DNA of 64,000 nucleotides from contig NZ_JAAQYM010000007.1 in assembly GCF_012986595.1 (NCBI RefSeq), forward strand, positions 186,001 to 250,000, written 5' to 3'. The notes below the pieces were generated by a model. The model was not told where the DNA came from. It worked only from the letters and a program-made list of their open reading frames with translations, and did no database searches. A program made the position numbers and the translations under genes. This stretch comes from Pseudomonas koreensis. GTDB lineage: Bacteria > Pseudomonadota > Gammaproteobacteria > Pseudomonadales > Pseudomonadaceae. Shown here piece by piece: positions 33,535 through 41,939 of this stretch (positions within the stretch are counted from its first letter, which is position 1; every line of letters starts with the position of its first letter).

Positions 33535-35322
33535 ATGACGACGACAGTGGGAGATTTTCTGGTTGAGCGGCTCAGCCAATGGGGCGTCACGCGGATTTTT
33601 GGTTATCCGGGAGACGGCATCAATGGCGTGTTCGGCGCGCTCGCCCGAGCCAATGGCAAGATCGAATTCGTTCAGGCGCGGCATGAAGAAATGGCCGCGT
33701 TCATGGCCTCGGCGCATGCCAAATTCACCGGCGAGCTGGGCGTGTGCATTGCCACCTCAGGGCCAGGGGCTTCGCACTTGATCACCGGGCTGTACGACGC
33801 CCGCATGGATCACCAACCGGTGCTGGCGATTGTCGGCCAGCAGGCGCGTACCGCGCTCGGCAGCCATTACCAGCAGGAGCTGGACCTGGTGTCGATGTTC
33901 AAGGATGTGGCTGGCGCCTTTGTGCAGCAAGCGTCGGCGCCGTCACAGGTGCGCCATCTGCTCGACCGCGCCGTGCGCACGGCAGTTGGCGAGCGGCGGG
34001 TGACGGCGATCATCCTGCCCAATGACCTGCAGGACCTTGAGTACGAGGCGCCGGCCCGGGCGCATGGCACCGCGCATTCCGGCGTCGGTTACACCAAGCC
34101 GAAAGTGCTGCCCTACGAGGCGGATCTGCAGCGCGCCGCCGACGTTTTGAACAGCGGCGAAAAAGTCGCGATTCTGGTGGGCGCGGGTGCATTGCAGGCA
34201 ACGGATGAAGTGATTGCCATCGCGGAAAAACTCGGTGCCGGTGTCGCCAAAGCCTTGCTCGGCAAGGCCGCGCTGCCAGACGACTTGCCTTGGGTCACCG
34301 GCAGCATCGGCCTGCTCGGCACCGAACCGAGCTACAAGTTGATGAACGAGTGCGACACCTTGCTGATGATCGGCTCGGGTTTCCCCTATGCCGAATTTCT
34401 GCCCAAGGAAGGCCAGGCGCGGGGCGTGCAGATCGACCTGCAACCGGACATGCTCAGCCTGCGTTATCCGATGGAGGTCAATCTGGTCGGCGACTCCGCC
34501 GAAACCCTTGCGGCGCTGCTGCCGTTGCTCGAACAGAAGACCTCGCGCAAGTGGCGCAAAAAGATCGAAGGCTGGCGCGGCAGTTGGGAGAAAACCCTGG
34601 AAAAACGCGCCATGGCCAAAGCCGATCCGATCAATCCGCAGCGGGTGGTGTATGAATTGTCACCACGCTTGCCGGAGCAGGCGATCATCACCAGCGACTC
34701 GGGTTCCTGCGCCAACTGGTTCGCCCGTGACCTGAAGATTCGCCGGGGCATGCAATGTTCGCTGTCCGGTGGGCTGGCCTCGATGGGCGCTGCCGTGCCC
34801 TACGCGATTGCTGCCAAGTTTGCGCATCCTGAGCGTGCGGTGATCGCGCTGGTGGGCGACGGCGCGATGCAGATGAACAACATGGCCGAGCTGATTACGG
34901 TCGCCAAATACTGGCGCCAGTGGGAGAGTCCGAAGTGGATCTGCGCGGTGTTCAACAACGAGGACCTGAACCAGGTCACCTGGGAGCAGCGAGTGATGGA
35001 GGGCGATCCGAAGTTCGAAGCCTCGCAGAGCATTCCCGACGTGCCGTATCACCTGTTCGCCATTTCCATCGGCTTGAAAGGCATTTTCGTCGACCGCGAT
35101 GAGGACGTCGCCGCCGCCTGGGAGCAGGCGCTGGCCTCGGACGTGCCTGTGCTGATCGAGTTCAAGACCGACCCCAACGTGCCGCCGTTGCCGCCACATA
35201 TCACGTTCCAACAGGCGAAAAAATTTGCCACCACCTTGCTCAAGGGCGACCCGGATGAAGCGGGCGTGATCGTGCAAGCCGCCAAACAAGTGTTGGCGAG
35301 CGTCCTCCCCGGCAAAAAATAA
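33535..35322 (+). CDS. Thiamine-diphosphate enzyme, pyruvate oxidase / acetolactate synthase-like
   Basis: A 595-residue protein with the three domains of the POX/ALS group: N-terminal Pyr domain (F-G-Y-P-G-D-G-I-N-G and the catalytic Glu in ARHEEMAAF), central domain, and C-terminal PP domain with the ThDP-binding motif VGDGAMQMNN near residues 440-449. Overall it is closer to PoxB-type oxidases and uncharacterised TPP enzymes than to IlvB. It lacks a small-subunit gene. It is monocistronic and followed by a REP element. The reaction (pyruvate to acetate or another 2-oxoacid) is inferred. Confidence 0.85.
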   Translation: MTTTVGDFLVERLSQWGVTRIFGYPGDGINGVFGALARANGKIEFVQARHEEMAAFMASAHAKFTGELGVCIATSGPGASHLITGLYDARMDHQPVLAIVGQQARTALGSHYQQELDLVSMFKDVAGAFVQQASAPSQVRHLLDRAVRTAVGERRVTAIILPNDLQDLEYEAPARAHGTAHSGVGYTKPKVLPYEADLQRAADVLNSGEKVAILVGAGALQATDEVIAIAEKLGAGVAKALLGKAALPDDLPWVTGSIGLLGTEPSYKLMNECDTLLMIGSGFPYAEFLPKEGQARGVQIDLQPDMLSLRYPMEVNLVGDSAETLAALLPLLEQKTSRKWRKKIEGWRGSWEKTLEKRAMAKADPINPQRVVYELSPRLPEQAIITSDSGSCANWFARDLKIRRGMQCSLSGGLASMGAAVPYAIAAKFAHPERAVIALVGDGAMQMNNMAELITVAKYWRQWESPKWICAVFNNEDLNQVTWEQRVMEGDPKFEASQSIPDVPYHLFAISIGLKGIFVDRDEDVAAAWEQALASDVPVLIEFKTDPNVPPLPPHITFQQAKKFATTLLKGDPDEAGVIVQAAKQVLASVLPGKK

Positions 35323-35329
35323 TCCGAGT

Positions 35330-35383
35330 AGGCGCTGCTGCAGGCTGCGATCTTTTAAAAGGATCGCAGCCTGCCGCCATTGA
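35330..35383. repeat. Short REP palindrome
   Basis: GGCTGCGATCTTTTAAAAGG with the facing ATCGCAGCC: the inner part of the family seen at 52991 and 57981, reduced to a compact hairpin just after the TPP-enzyme stop. It may also serve as a terminator. Confidence 0.7.
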
Positions 35384-35468
35384 GTAGTTACCACGCAAAA
35401 AAAAGGAGCGCCCGGCGCTCTCCATCGGCCTCAAGCAAAAGCCCCCTCAAGCCGCGAGCGATCACCCG

Positions 35469-35900
35469 ATGAGCAAAACCGTCAGCGCCCACGACCTGCA
35501 CATCAGCCTTGATCCGTTAAGCGAGGAGGGGTTGTTCAAATGGCTGCTCGCCAGTTTTCTGATGGGCAAGCGCATTCAGGCCGGCATTGCCGCCGAGGCC
35601 TATCGAGTGATTGCCGAGCGGCATCAGCGCGACACACCGCGCAAACTCGCGAACTGCACGCATCGGCAATTGGTCGGCATGCTCGGCGAGGCGCATTACG
35701 TGCGTTACGACGAAACCACGGCCACGCGTCTGTTGGCGCTGGCGGCGCGGCTCAATGACGAATACGCCAGCAAGGTCGGCAACATCGTCAAGGCCAGCGC
35801 CGATCGTGGCGAGTTCGAACAGCGCCTGAAGGCTTTCGACGGGATTGGTCCGAAGACCGTGGAGATTTTCATGCGTGAAGCGGCGAAGGTGCTTTTTTGA
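35469..35900 (+). CDS. Helix-hairpin-helix (EndoIII-like) protein lacking Fe-S cluster
   Basis: A 143-residue helical protein ending in an HhH motif F-D-G-I-G-P-K-T-V-E-I-F, like the DNA-binding hairpin of endonuclease III glycosylases. The Lys in G-P-K-T matches the EndoIII catalytic Lys position, but the protein ends before the catalytic Asp, and there are no Fe-S cysteines. DNA binding is plausible; glycosylase activity is not assured. Its stop overlaps the next ATG by one base (TGATG), coupling it to a DUF72 gene. Confidence 0.72.
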   Translation: MSKTVSAHDLHISLDPLSEEGLFKWLLASFLMGKRIQAGIAAEAYRVIAERHQRDTPRKLANCTHRQLVGMLGEAHYVRYDETTATRLLALAARLNDEYASKVGNIVKASADRGEFEQRLKAFDGIGPKTVEIFMREAAKVLF

Positions 35901-36613
35901 TGTTCATTGGTTGCGCAGGCTGGAGTCTGGGGCGTGAGTATTGGCCGCAGTTTCCGGCCGAGGGCACGCATCTGCAGCGTTATGCGGCGCAATTCAATGG
36001 TGTGGAAATCAACAGCTCGTTCTATCGCCCGCATCGTCGTCAGACTTATGCGCGCTGGGCGGAATCGGTGCCGCCAGGCTTTCGTTTTTCGGTGAAGGTG
36101 CCGAAGCGGATCACCCATGAATTGCGTCTGCAAAACTGTGATCAGGTGCTTGATGAGTTTCTGGAGCAGTGCGGCGGCCTGGGTGATCGACTGGGGTGTT
36201 TGCTGGTGCAACTTGCGCCGTCGCTGGCATTTGAGCCGATAAGCGCTGAAGCGTTTTTCGTCGCGTTGCGCCAGCGATTCGACGGTGACGTGGTGGTTGA
36301 GCCACGGCATGCATCGTGGGTTATCGCGCAGCCCCTGTTGCAGGCGTATCGGGTTGCCCAGGCGGTGGTCGATCCATCGCGGATCAGCACCGATGGCTCG
36401 GCGCAGGGCTGGGCGGGGCTGGGTTATTGGCGACTGCACGGCTCGCCGCGCATCTACCACAGCGCCTACGATGAGCGTTATCTGCAAGCGCTGGCACAGC
36501 AGCTGAAAGTCGCGGCAGCAGACGGTGCCGCCACCTGGTGCATCTTCGACAACACTGCCAGTGGTGCCGCGCTGGGGAACGCGTTGGCACTGACAGCGTT
36601 GATTGCAGGTTGA
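35900..36613 (+). CDS. DUF72 family protein (YecE-like)
   Basis: A 237-residue TIM-barrel-like DUF72 protein: N-terminal I-G-C-A-G-W-S-L, the N-G-V-E-I-N-S-S-F-Y-R motif, F-S-V-K-V-P-K-R-I-T-H, V-V-E-P-R-H-A-S-W, and W-R-L-H-G-S-P. The biochemical role of DUF72 is unknown; DNA-repair links have been suggested from context. Translation is coupled to the preceding HhH protein. The ATG at 35900 is preferred over the TTG at 35897. Confidence 0.85.
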   Translation: MFIGCAGWSLGREYWPQFPAEGTHLQRYAAQFNGVEINSSFYRPHRRQTYARWAESVPPGFRFSVKVPKRITHELRLQNCDQVLDEFLEQCGGLGDRLGCLLVQLAPSLAFEPISAEAFFVALRQRFDGDVVVEPRHASWVIAQPLLQAYRVAQAVVDPSRISTDGSAQGWAGLGYWRLHGSPRIYHSAYDERYLQALAQQLKVAAADGAATWCIFDNTASGAALGNALALTALIAG

Positions 36614-36614
36614 A

Positions 36615-37178
36615 TCAGACCGACAAGTGCTCGTAGAGGATGGTCGCGCCGACGATCATCAACACCACGCCACCGACAATTTCCGCGCGCTTGCCGACGA
36701 CCGCGCCGAGCACCCGGCCAAGCATCACGCCGAGGGTCACCATGGTCATGGTCGCCAGGCCGATGGCCGCTGCCGCCACCCAGATATTGACGTCGACAAA
36801 CGCCAGGCCAACGCCGACCGCGAGTGCGTCGATGCTGGTGGCAAACGCGGTGACCGCGAGAATCAGGAACGAATGTTGACCGGGTTTTTCCTCTTCCTCG
36901 TCTTCGTGTTTGAGGCCGTTGTAGATCATGTGCAGGCCGAGGATGACCAGCAGGGTGAAGGCGATCCAGTGGTCCCATTCGGCGACCCAGCGGGTGGCGG
37001 CCTGGCCGATCAGCCAGCCGATGATCGGGGTGATGGCTTCGATCACGCCGAAAATCAGACCGGTGCGCAGGGCTTCGGTCAGACGCGGTTTGTGCAGGCT
37101 GGAGCCTTTGCCGATGGCCGCGGCGAACGCGTCCGTGGACATGGCCAGGGCGAGGAATATGAGGGAAACAGGATTCAC
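36615..37178 (-). CDS. mntP: Manganese efflux pump MntP
   Basis: A 187-residue membrane protein with six hydrophobic segments and duplicated acidic motifs in the membrane (S-T-D-A-F-A-A-A-I-G-K-G near residue 14; S-I-D-A-L-A-V-G-V-G near 115). A cytoplasmic acidic loop (KHEDEEEEK) splits the halves. It exports Mn(II) to prevent toxicity. Family identity is strongly backed by a yybP-ykoY manganese riboswitch immediately upstream. Confidence 0.93.
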   Translation of the reverse strand: MNPVSLIFLALAMSTDAFAAAIGKGSSLHKPRLTEALRTGLIFGVIEAITPIIGWLIGQAATRWVAEWDHWIAFTLLVILGLHMIYNGLKHEDEEEEKPGQHSFLILAVTAFATSIDALAVGVGLAFVDVNIWVAAAAIGLATMTMVTLGVMLGRVLGAVVGKRAEIVGGVVLMIVGATILYEHLSV

Positions 37179-37194
37179 GGGGGCACACTTCCAG

Positions 37195-37350
37195 TCGGGC
37201 TATGAGTCAACGACACAACCACACGCCCGACTTTAGGCATGGATGTGTCGTCGGTCTCACCAACCAAAAGGTGTTCGCACCACGGCATGTTGCCGAGAAT
37301 GTTGATACGAACGCTTCCGAGGAACTCGGAAACAGGCTACTCCCCAACGA
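37195..37350 (-). promoter_or_regulatory. yybP-ykoY manganese riboswitch upstream of mntP
   Basis: On the minus strand the leader begins with GTTGGGGAGTAGCC and continues with TCAACATTCTCGGC and a paired ACATGCCG element, ending about 20 bases before mntP. GGGGAGUAGCC plus the CAACAUUCUCG segment is the conserved core of the yybP-ykoY aptamer, which senses Mn(II) and turns on exporters such as MntP. Boundaries are approximate. Confidence 0.8.
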
Positions 37351-37423
37351 GGCTGCGGATCTTATTGGGGCCAACATGAAAATTTTGTCAAAAGCACCGA
37401 GGCCATCGAAAAACAGCAGATAT

Positions 37424-37530
37424 CTGTGGCGAGGGAGCTTGCTCCCGCCGGGTCGCGCAGCGGCCCTTTCTTTGCCGAACAGCAGTAGGCCTGCTGCGCA
37501 GTCCAGCGGCAGCAAGCTCCCTCGCCACAG
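37424..37530. repeat. REP palindrome pair (GGGAGCTTGCTCCC family)
   Basis: Outer arms CTGTGGCGAGGGAGCTTGCT and AGCAAGCTCCCTCGCCACAG face each other around about 65 bases. Same family as the copy at 51545. It lies between the mntP leader and the end of the sensor kinase gene. Confidence 0.88.
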
Positions 37531-37573
37531 CGAATCTTCACGCAGCGTTTCAATCTGACCTGAGAGAGCAGCG

Positions 37574-38950
37574 CTAAGCCAAGGGGGCCTCGTTGATCCG
37601 CAACTGCGCGCACAATCCACCCTGCGGCCGGTTGTACAGCTGCAGCGTGCTGTCGATCTTGCTGACGATCATCTGCACGATCGCCAGCCCCAGCCCGGCG
37701 CCATTGCCGTGGCCGTGGCTGTAGAAACGCTCGAACAACCGCGCGTACTCCAATTCGTTGATCCCGGGGCCGGCGTCTTCGACGCTGATGTACACCGCGC
37801 CGCCGGCCTGCGGTTGCACCTGAACCCGCACCTCGCTGCCGGGCGGGGCGAAGTTCAGCGCATTGGTCACCAGGTTTTGCAGGGCGATGGCGAGGGCCAC
37901 CGGGTCGGTTTCGACTGGGCAGTGGTGGTCGCTGTCGAGGATCAGTTCGACGTCTTTTTCCAGGGCCAGCGGCGCCAGTTCGGCGAGTTCTTCGCGGACC
38001 AGTTCGGTCAGGTCCACGGCGCTGGTTTCGGGATGCGCCAGGCGCGGTTCGATACGCGCCATGGTCAGCAACTGACTGGCGATGCGCGTCGCCCGATCCA
38101 CTGCGCTGACCAGAAACTCCAGGGCTTCTTCGCGCTGTTGCGGGGTCGCGGCCAGTTGCGCGTTTTGCGCGTGGATCCGCAGGATCGCCAGCGGCGTGCG
38201 CAGTTCATGGGCCGCATCGGCGATGAAGCGGCGTTCCCGGGCCAGCAGGTTGTCGATCTGCCGCAACAGACGATTGAGCGCGGTTTGCATCGGCTCCAGA
38301 TCATGCGGCAGTGGGCTGAGGTGCAGCGGTTTCAGGGTTTCGGTGTCACGTCCGCGAATGCTCCGCGCCATCGCGCGCAACGGCTGCAGGCCCCAGCCGA
38401 TGGTCAGCCAGATCAGCGCGGCCAGCAGCGGTACGCCGATCAGGCTCGGCCACAGGGTGTGGCCGACGATGCGCTCGATCAGGTCCTGGCGGATATCGTC
38501 GCGTTCGCCGACCCAGATCAACAACCCCTGTTGCGGGTCCTTGAGCAGGAACGCGCACCAGTCGCGGCCATTTTCCATCAGGTCATGCGAGCCGAGAGTG
38601 GTCGGCGGTGCGGCGAGCTCCGGTGCTTCGGCCGAGCGCACCAGCAACTGGCCGTCGCTGCGCCAGACCTGAAAGGTCAGGCGGGTTTCGTAAGGGTGCG
38701 CGGCCTCGCCGTCGCCGACCCGGCTCATGGCTGCATCGAACGCCTGATAGAGCCGGGTCCAGTCGTTGTCGCCCGGCGCGCGCTGGGCCAGCACGCCTTG
38801 CAGCAGACGGGCGCTTTGCGCCAGTTGGGCATCGTAGACTTCTTCGATTTCGTGGTGGCTGTCGCGCAGCACCAGCCAACTGATCAGGACGTCGCCGATC
38901 AATACCAGGATCAGCACCGGCACAAGAATTCGCGCACGAATGGAAATCAT
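37574..38950 (-). CDS. Sensor histidine kinase (QseC/PmrB-like)
   Basis: A 458-residue inner-membrane kinase: first TM at about residues 8-28, a periplasmic domain of about 130 residues, second TM (L-I-G-V-P-L-L-A-A-L-I-W-L-T-I-G-W-G-L), a HAMP-like linker, the H-box A-D-A-A-H-E-L-R-T-P-L-A-I-L, and an HATPase domain with N-A-L-N-F-A-P, E-D-A-G-P-G-I and G-A-G-L-G-L-A-I. The start at 38950 overlaps the stop of the response-regulator gene (ATGA). The longer frame to 39214 is a shadow of that gene. The signal is unknown; PepSY and cytochrome b561 genes are divergent next door. Confidence 0.9.
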   Translation of the reverse strand: MISIRARILVPVLILVLIGDVLISWLVLRDSHHEIEEVYDAQLAQSARLLQGVLAQRAPGDNDWTRLYQAFDAAMSRVGDGEAAHPYETRLTFQVWRSDGQLLVRSAEAPELAAPPTTLGSHDLMENGRDWCAFLLKDPQQGLLIWVGERDDIRQDLIERIVGHTLWPSLIGVPLLAALIWLTIGWGLQPLRAMARSIRGRDTETLKPLHLSPLPHDLEPMQTALNRLLRQIDNLLARERRFIADAAHELRTPLAILRIHAQNAQLAATPQQREEALEFLVSAVDRATRIASQLLTMARIEPRLAHPETSAVDLTELVREELAELAPLALEKDVELILDSDHHCPVETDPVALAIALQNLVTNALNFAPPGSEVRVQVQPQAGGAVYISVEDAGPGINELEYARLFERFYSHGHGNGAGLGLAIVQMIVSKIDSTLQLYNRPQGGLCAQLRINEAPLA

Positions 38951-39609
38951 GGCTTGAGCTCCAGCACATAACCGACACCGCGCACGGTGCGGATCAACTC
39001 GGTCGAAAGCTTCTTGCGCAGGTTGTGGATCAGCACTTCGAGGGTGTTGCTCTCGACCCGTTCCTGCCAGCCATACAGCGCCCGGGACAGGCGCTCGCGG
39101 GTGACGACCTTGCCGGGACGGGCCAGCAGTTGGTGCAGCAGTTGATATTCCATGGGGGTGACCACCACGTCGTTGCCGTGCCAGCTGACTTGTTGCGTGA
39201 CCGGGTCGAGACACACCCCGGCATGCTCCAGCACCGGTTGCGCACGGCCCTGGCTGCGGCGCAGCAAGGCGCGGATGCGGGCTTTCAATTCATCGACGTC
39301 GAACGGTTTGATCAGGTAGTCGTCGGCCCCCGCGTCCAGCCCGGCGATGCGTTCGGCGGTGCCGTCGCGTGCGGTGAGGATCAGCACCGGCAGATCCTGT
39401 TGTTCGCCGCGCAGGCGTTGCAGCAGGGCCAGGCCATCGAGGCGCGGCAGGCCGAGGTCGAGCAGCAGCAGATCGAAGCTTTCGCTGCGCAGGGCATGCA
39501 AGGCGCTGACCCCGTCCTGCAACCAGTCGAGGGTGTAGCCTTCGCTGCCGAGGGCAACACGAATGCCTTGACCGAGGGCGCGATCATCTTCGACCAGCAA
39601 TAGGCGCAT
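38947..39609 (-). CDS. OmpR-family response regulator (QseB/PmrA-like)
   Basis: A 220-residue regulator: receiver domain with the acidic pocket E7-D8-D9, phosphoacceptor Asp51 in L-L-L-L-D-L-G-L-P and Lys in L-I-K-P-F, then a winged-helix effector (L-E-V-L-I-H-N-L-R-K-K-L and R-T-V-R-G-V-G-Y-V-L). The Met at 39609 begins M-R-L-L-L-V-E-D-D. It forms an overlapping operon with the kinase and is divergent from the PepSY gene, which it may regulate. Confidence 0.92.
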   Translation of the reverse strand: MRLLLVEDDRALGQGIRVALGSEGYTLDWLQDGVSALHALRSESFDLLLLDLGLPRLDGLALLQRLRGEQQDLPVLILTARDGTAERIAGLDAGADDYLIKPFDVDELKARIRALLRRSQGRAQPVLEHAGVCLDPVTQQVSWHGNDVVVTPMEYQLLHQLLARPGKVVTRERLSRALYGWQERVESNTLEVLIHNLRKKLSTELIRTVRGVGYVLELKP

Positions 39610-39780
39610 AACGGAGTCTCTTGAGGAAACAGGGCGGGTGACCGGCGGCATCATGCCGCTGTGCGAGGGGCTGTGGCAGTTCACCCGACGGGAAAGATGT
39701 AACGACTCGTTGCCAACTAAGCTTTCACTAAGGTTGCTTTTGCACAGTGAGGCCTTCCTCATCGAGCGAGAGTGTTTTCC

Positions 39781-40047
39781 ATGCGCAAACTTCTGCTGTT
39801 GTCCCTGATCGTTGCCAGCCCGTTGGCCGTCGCCGGCCCGCAATGCACCACCGCCGAACGTTCGCAATGGCAAGACCAGAAAGCCTTTCAGGAGCAGCTC
39901 AAGGCCCAGGGCTACGAGATCAGCAAGTTCAAGGTTACCGACGGCAACTGCTACGAGATCTACGGCTTCGACAAAGACAAGCGCAAGGTCGAGATCTACC
40001 ACGACCCGGTCAGCGGCAAAGCGGTGAAAACCGAGATCAAGGGCTGA
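39781..40047 (+). CDS. PepSY-domain exported small protein
   Basis: An 88-residue protein with a signal peptide (MRKLLLLSLIVASPLAVAG) and a PepSY-type domain (Y-E-I-S-K-F-K-V-T-D-G-N-C-Y-E-I-Y-G). The ATG at 39781 is used; a GTG three codons upstream is less likely. The gene's stop overlaps the ATG of the cytochrome gene (TGATG). PepSY proteins with cytochrome b561 partners are common beside QseBC-like systems; a periplasmic binding or inhibitory role is inferred. Confidence 0.82.
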   Translation: MRKLLLLSLIVASPLAVAGPQCTTAERSQWQDQKAFQEQLKAQGYEISKFKVTDGNCYEIYGFDKDKRKVEIYHDPVSGKAVKTEIKG

Positions 40048-40592
40048 TGCCGAGCGCGTCCCTGCGCCTGTGGGACCCCGTGGTGCGGCTGTTTCATCTG
40101 TCCATCGCGGGCGTCTTCGTCGCCAACTACTTCTTCAATGAAGCCGGTGACGACTGGCATGTCTGGCTCGGCTATTACGCCATGGCCTGGCTGCTGGTGC
40201 GCGTGGTGTGGGGATTCGTCGGGCCGCGCAGTGCGCGCTGGGCGGATTTCTGGCCGACACCGACGCGGCTGATCGCCCATGCGCGATCACTGATTGCCGG
40301 ACGGCCCGAGCATCGCCTCGGGCATTCGCCGATTGGCGCGCTAGTGATGCTTCTGATGTTGCTGGCGATGTTGATTGCCGGTTTGAGCGGCTGGGCCATG
40401 GAAGAGGTCGACGCCTTGTGGGGTGCCGACTGGCCGTTGCAGGTGCACGAAACGGCTACCGACGCCTTGTTGGTGCTGGTGGGTCTGCACATCGCCGCTG
40501 CGTTGTTCGAGAGTTTTCTGGTTCGCGACAACTTGCCGTTGTCGATGCTCACCGGACGCCGTCGCCGCTTGCCGGACGACCCGACGCGCTGA
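40047..40592 (+). CDS. Cytochrome b561-type membrane di-heme protein
   Basis: A 181-residue protein with four membrane segments and histidines placed as heme ligands (R-L-F-H-L-S, D-D-W-H-V-W-L-G-Y, L-Q-V-H-E-T, and V-G-L-H-I-A). W-D-P-(V/L)-V-R-L-F-H near the start is typical of the Ni/Fe-hydrogenase-type b cytochrome / b561 group. It probably moves electrons across the inner membrane. Translationally coupled to the PepSY gene. Confidence 0.86.
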   Translation: MPSASLRLWDPVVRLFHLSIAGVFVANYFFNEAGDDWHVWLGYYAMAWLLVRVVWGFVGPRSARWADFWPTPTRLIAHARSLIAGRPEHRLGHSPIGALVMLLMLLAMLIAGLSGWAMEEVDALWGADWPLQVHETATDALLVLVGLHIAAALFESFLVRDNLPLSMLTGRRRRLPDDPTR

Positions 40593-40643
40593 CAGGGATG
40601 TGTTGCCGATTGCCCTCCCTCCTGTTCTTGCCGTGAGTCCACT

Positions 40644-41939
40644 ATGCGTGCGTTGTCCTATCGCTTGAAACTGACCCTTGGCGGACTGGCCGTGTGCCTG
40701 ATTTTCTGGAGCGCCTGGCGCAGTCATCCGGCCCATGTGCTGGCGCCGTTTGCCGTGGCGACGCCGCCGGTTGATGCGTCGTTGCAGGCTCCGGAACCGG
40801 TGTACAGCAGCCGCTTCGTCTCATCAAAACTGAATGATTTCGTGCACTCGTCGTCGGTCACCGCGCTGCCGGGCGGCGACCTGATGGCGGTGTGGTTTGC
40901 CGGTTCCCGCGAGGGCGCGGCCGACGTGCAGATTCGCACTGCGCGCTACGACGCCGACACTGCGGAGTGGGGCGCCGAGCAGGTGCTCGCCACCCGCGAA
41001 TCGACCCGCGATGGCACCCGCCGCTACATCCGCAAACTGGGCAACCCGGTGATCGCCCTCGCGCCGGATCAGCGCCTGTGGATGTTCTATGTCTCGGTGT
41101 CCGTGGGCGGCTGGGCCACCAGCGCGATCAACGTGATGGTCTCGGATGATTTCGGACGCAACTGGACGGCGCCACGGCAGTTGGTCACTTCGCCGTTTTT
41201 CAACATCAGCACGCTGGTGCGCGCGGCGCCGGTGTTCCATGCCGATGGCTCGATCGGCCTGCCGGTGTACCACGAGTTCATGGGCAAATTCGCCGAGTAT
41301 CTATACCTGAGCGCGGACGGGGCGGTGATCGACAAATTCCGCATCAGCCGTGGCAAGCATTCGTTGCAGCCGACCATTGTGCCACTGGACGGGCGACGTG
41401 CCGTGGCCATGCTGCGTTATGCCGGCGAGACCCATCATCGGGTGCTGGCCAGCCGCACCGAGGACGCCGGGCAGACCTGGAGCGAGCCGTATCCGCTGGA
41501 ACCGGCCAACCCCAATTCGTCGCTGGCGGCAGTCGGCACCGACGACAACGGCTTGCTGGTGGCACTGAACGATCTGCAGGACGGGCGCTTCAAGCTCAGC
41601 CTGTATGGCACCGATGCCAACCTGAACAACTGGCGCAACGTGATCGAACTCGATCAGTCGCCCGATCCGCTCGGCCAACCATTCGCCCCCGACGCCTACA
41701 AGGCGATCATCGGCGAAGGCTTTCGCGCCTCCAGCGGTGCCCGGCGCCTGCCGCTGGAGCAGCGCTTCCTGAGTAATCTGGACTACCGGGTGTGCAAGCC
41801 GCAGGGCTGTGATTTCGAGTATGAATACCCGTACTTCAGTCGCGGCAGCGACGGCCTATATCACCTGGTCTATTCGTGGAATAACACCTTCATCAAACAT
41901 GTCAGCTTCAATGAAGCGTGGCTGGCGGAGCGTCTGTGA
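40644..41939 (+). CDS. Sialidase-like (BNR/Asp-box) exported protein
   Basis: A 431-residue protein with an N-terminal membrane anchor or signal segment (about residues 8-24) followed by a six-bladed propeller-type domain carrying Asp boxes S-D-D-F-G-R-N-W and T-E-D-A-G-Q-T-W. The fold is that of exo-alpha-sialidases and related glycosidases or lyases. Arginines are conserved at several positions, but I cannot confirm the catalytic triad, so true sialidase activity is doubtful. First gene of a tightly coupled operon with a membrane protein and an LtaS-like sulfatase, so it probably acts on a surface glycan. Confidence 0.78.
   Translation: MRALSYRLKLTLGGLAVCLIFWSAWRSHPAHVLAPFAVATPPVDASLQAPEPVYSSRFVSSKLNDFVHSSSVTALPGGDLMAVWFAGSREGAADVQIRTARYDADTAEWGAEQVLATRESTRDGTRRYIRKLGNPVIALAPDQRLWMFYVSVSVGGWATSAINVMVSDDFGRNWTAPRQLVTSPFFNISTLVRAAPVFHADGSIGLPVYHEFMGKFAEYLYLSADGAVIDKFRISRGKHSLQPTIVPLDGRRAVAMLRYAGETHHRVLASRTEDAGQTWSEPYPLEPANPNSSLAAVGTDDNGLLVALNDLQDGRFKLSLYGTDANLNNWRNVIELDQSPDPLGQPFAPDAYKAIIGEGFRASSGARRLPLEQRFLSNLDYRVCKPQGCDFEYEYPYFSRGSDGLYHLVYSWNNTFIKHVSFNEAWLAERL

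Noticed and set aside
37179..37620. Plus- and minus-strand frames of 118-137 residues between mntP and the kinase
   Set aside because: They run through the riboswitch and a REP element and share their sequence; no coding signal.
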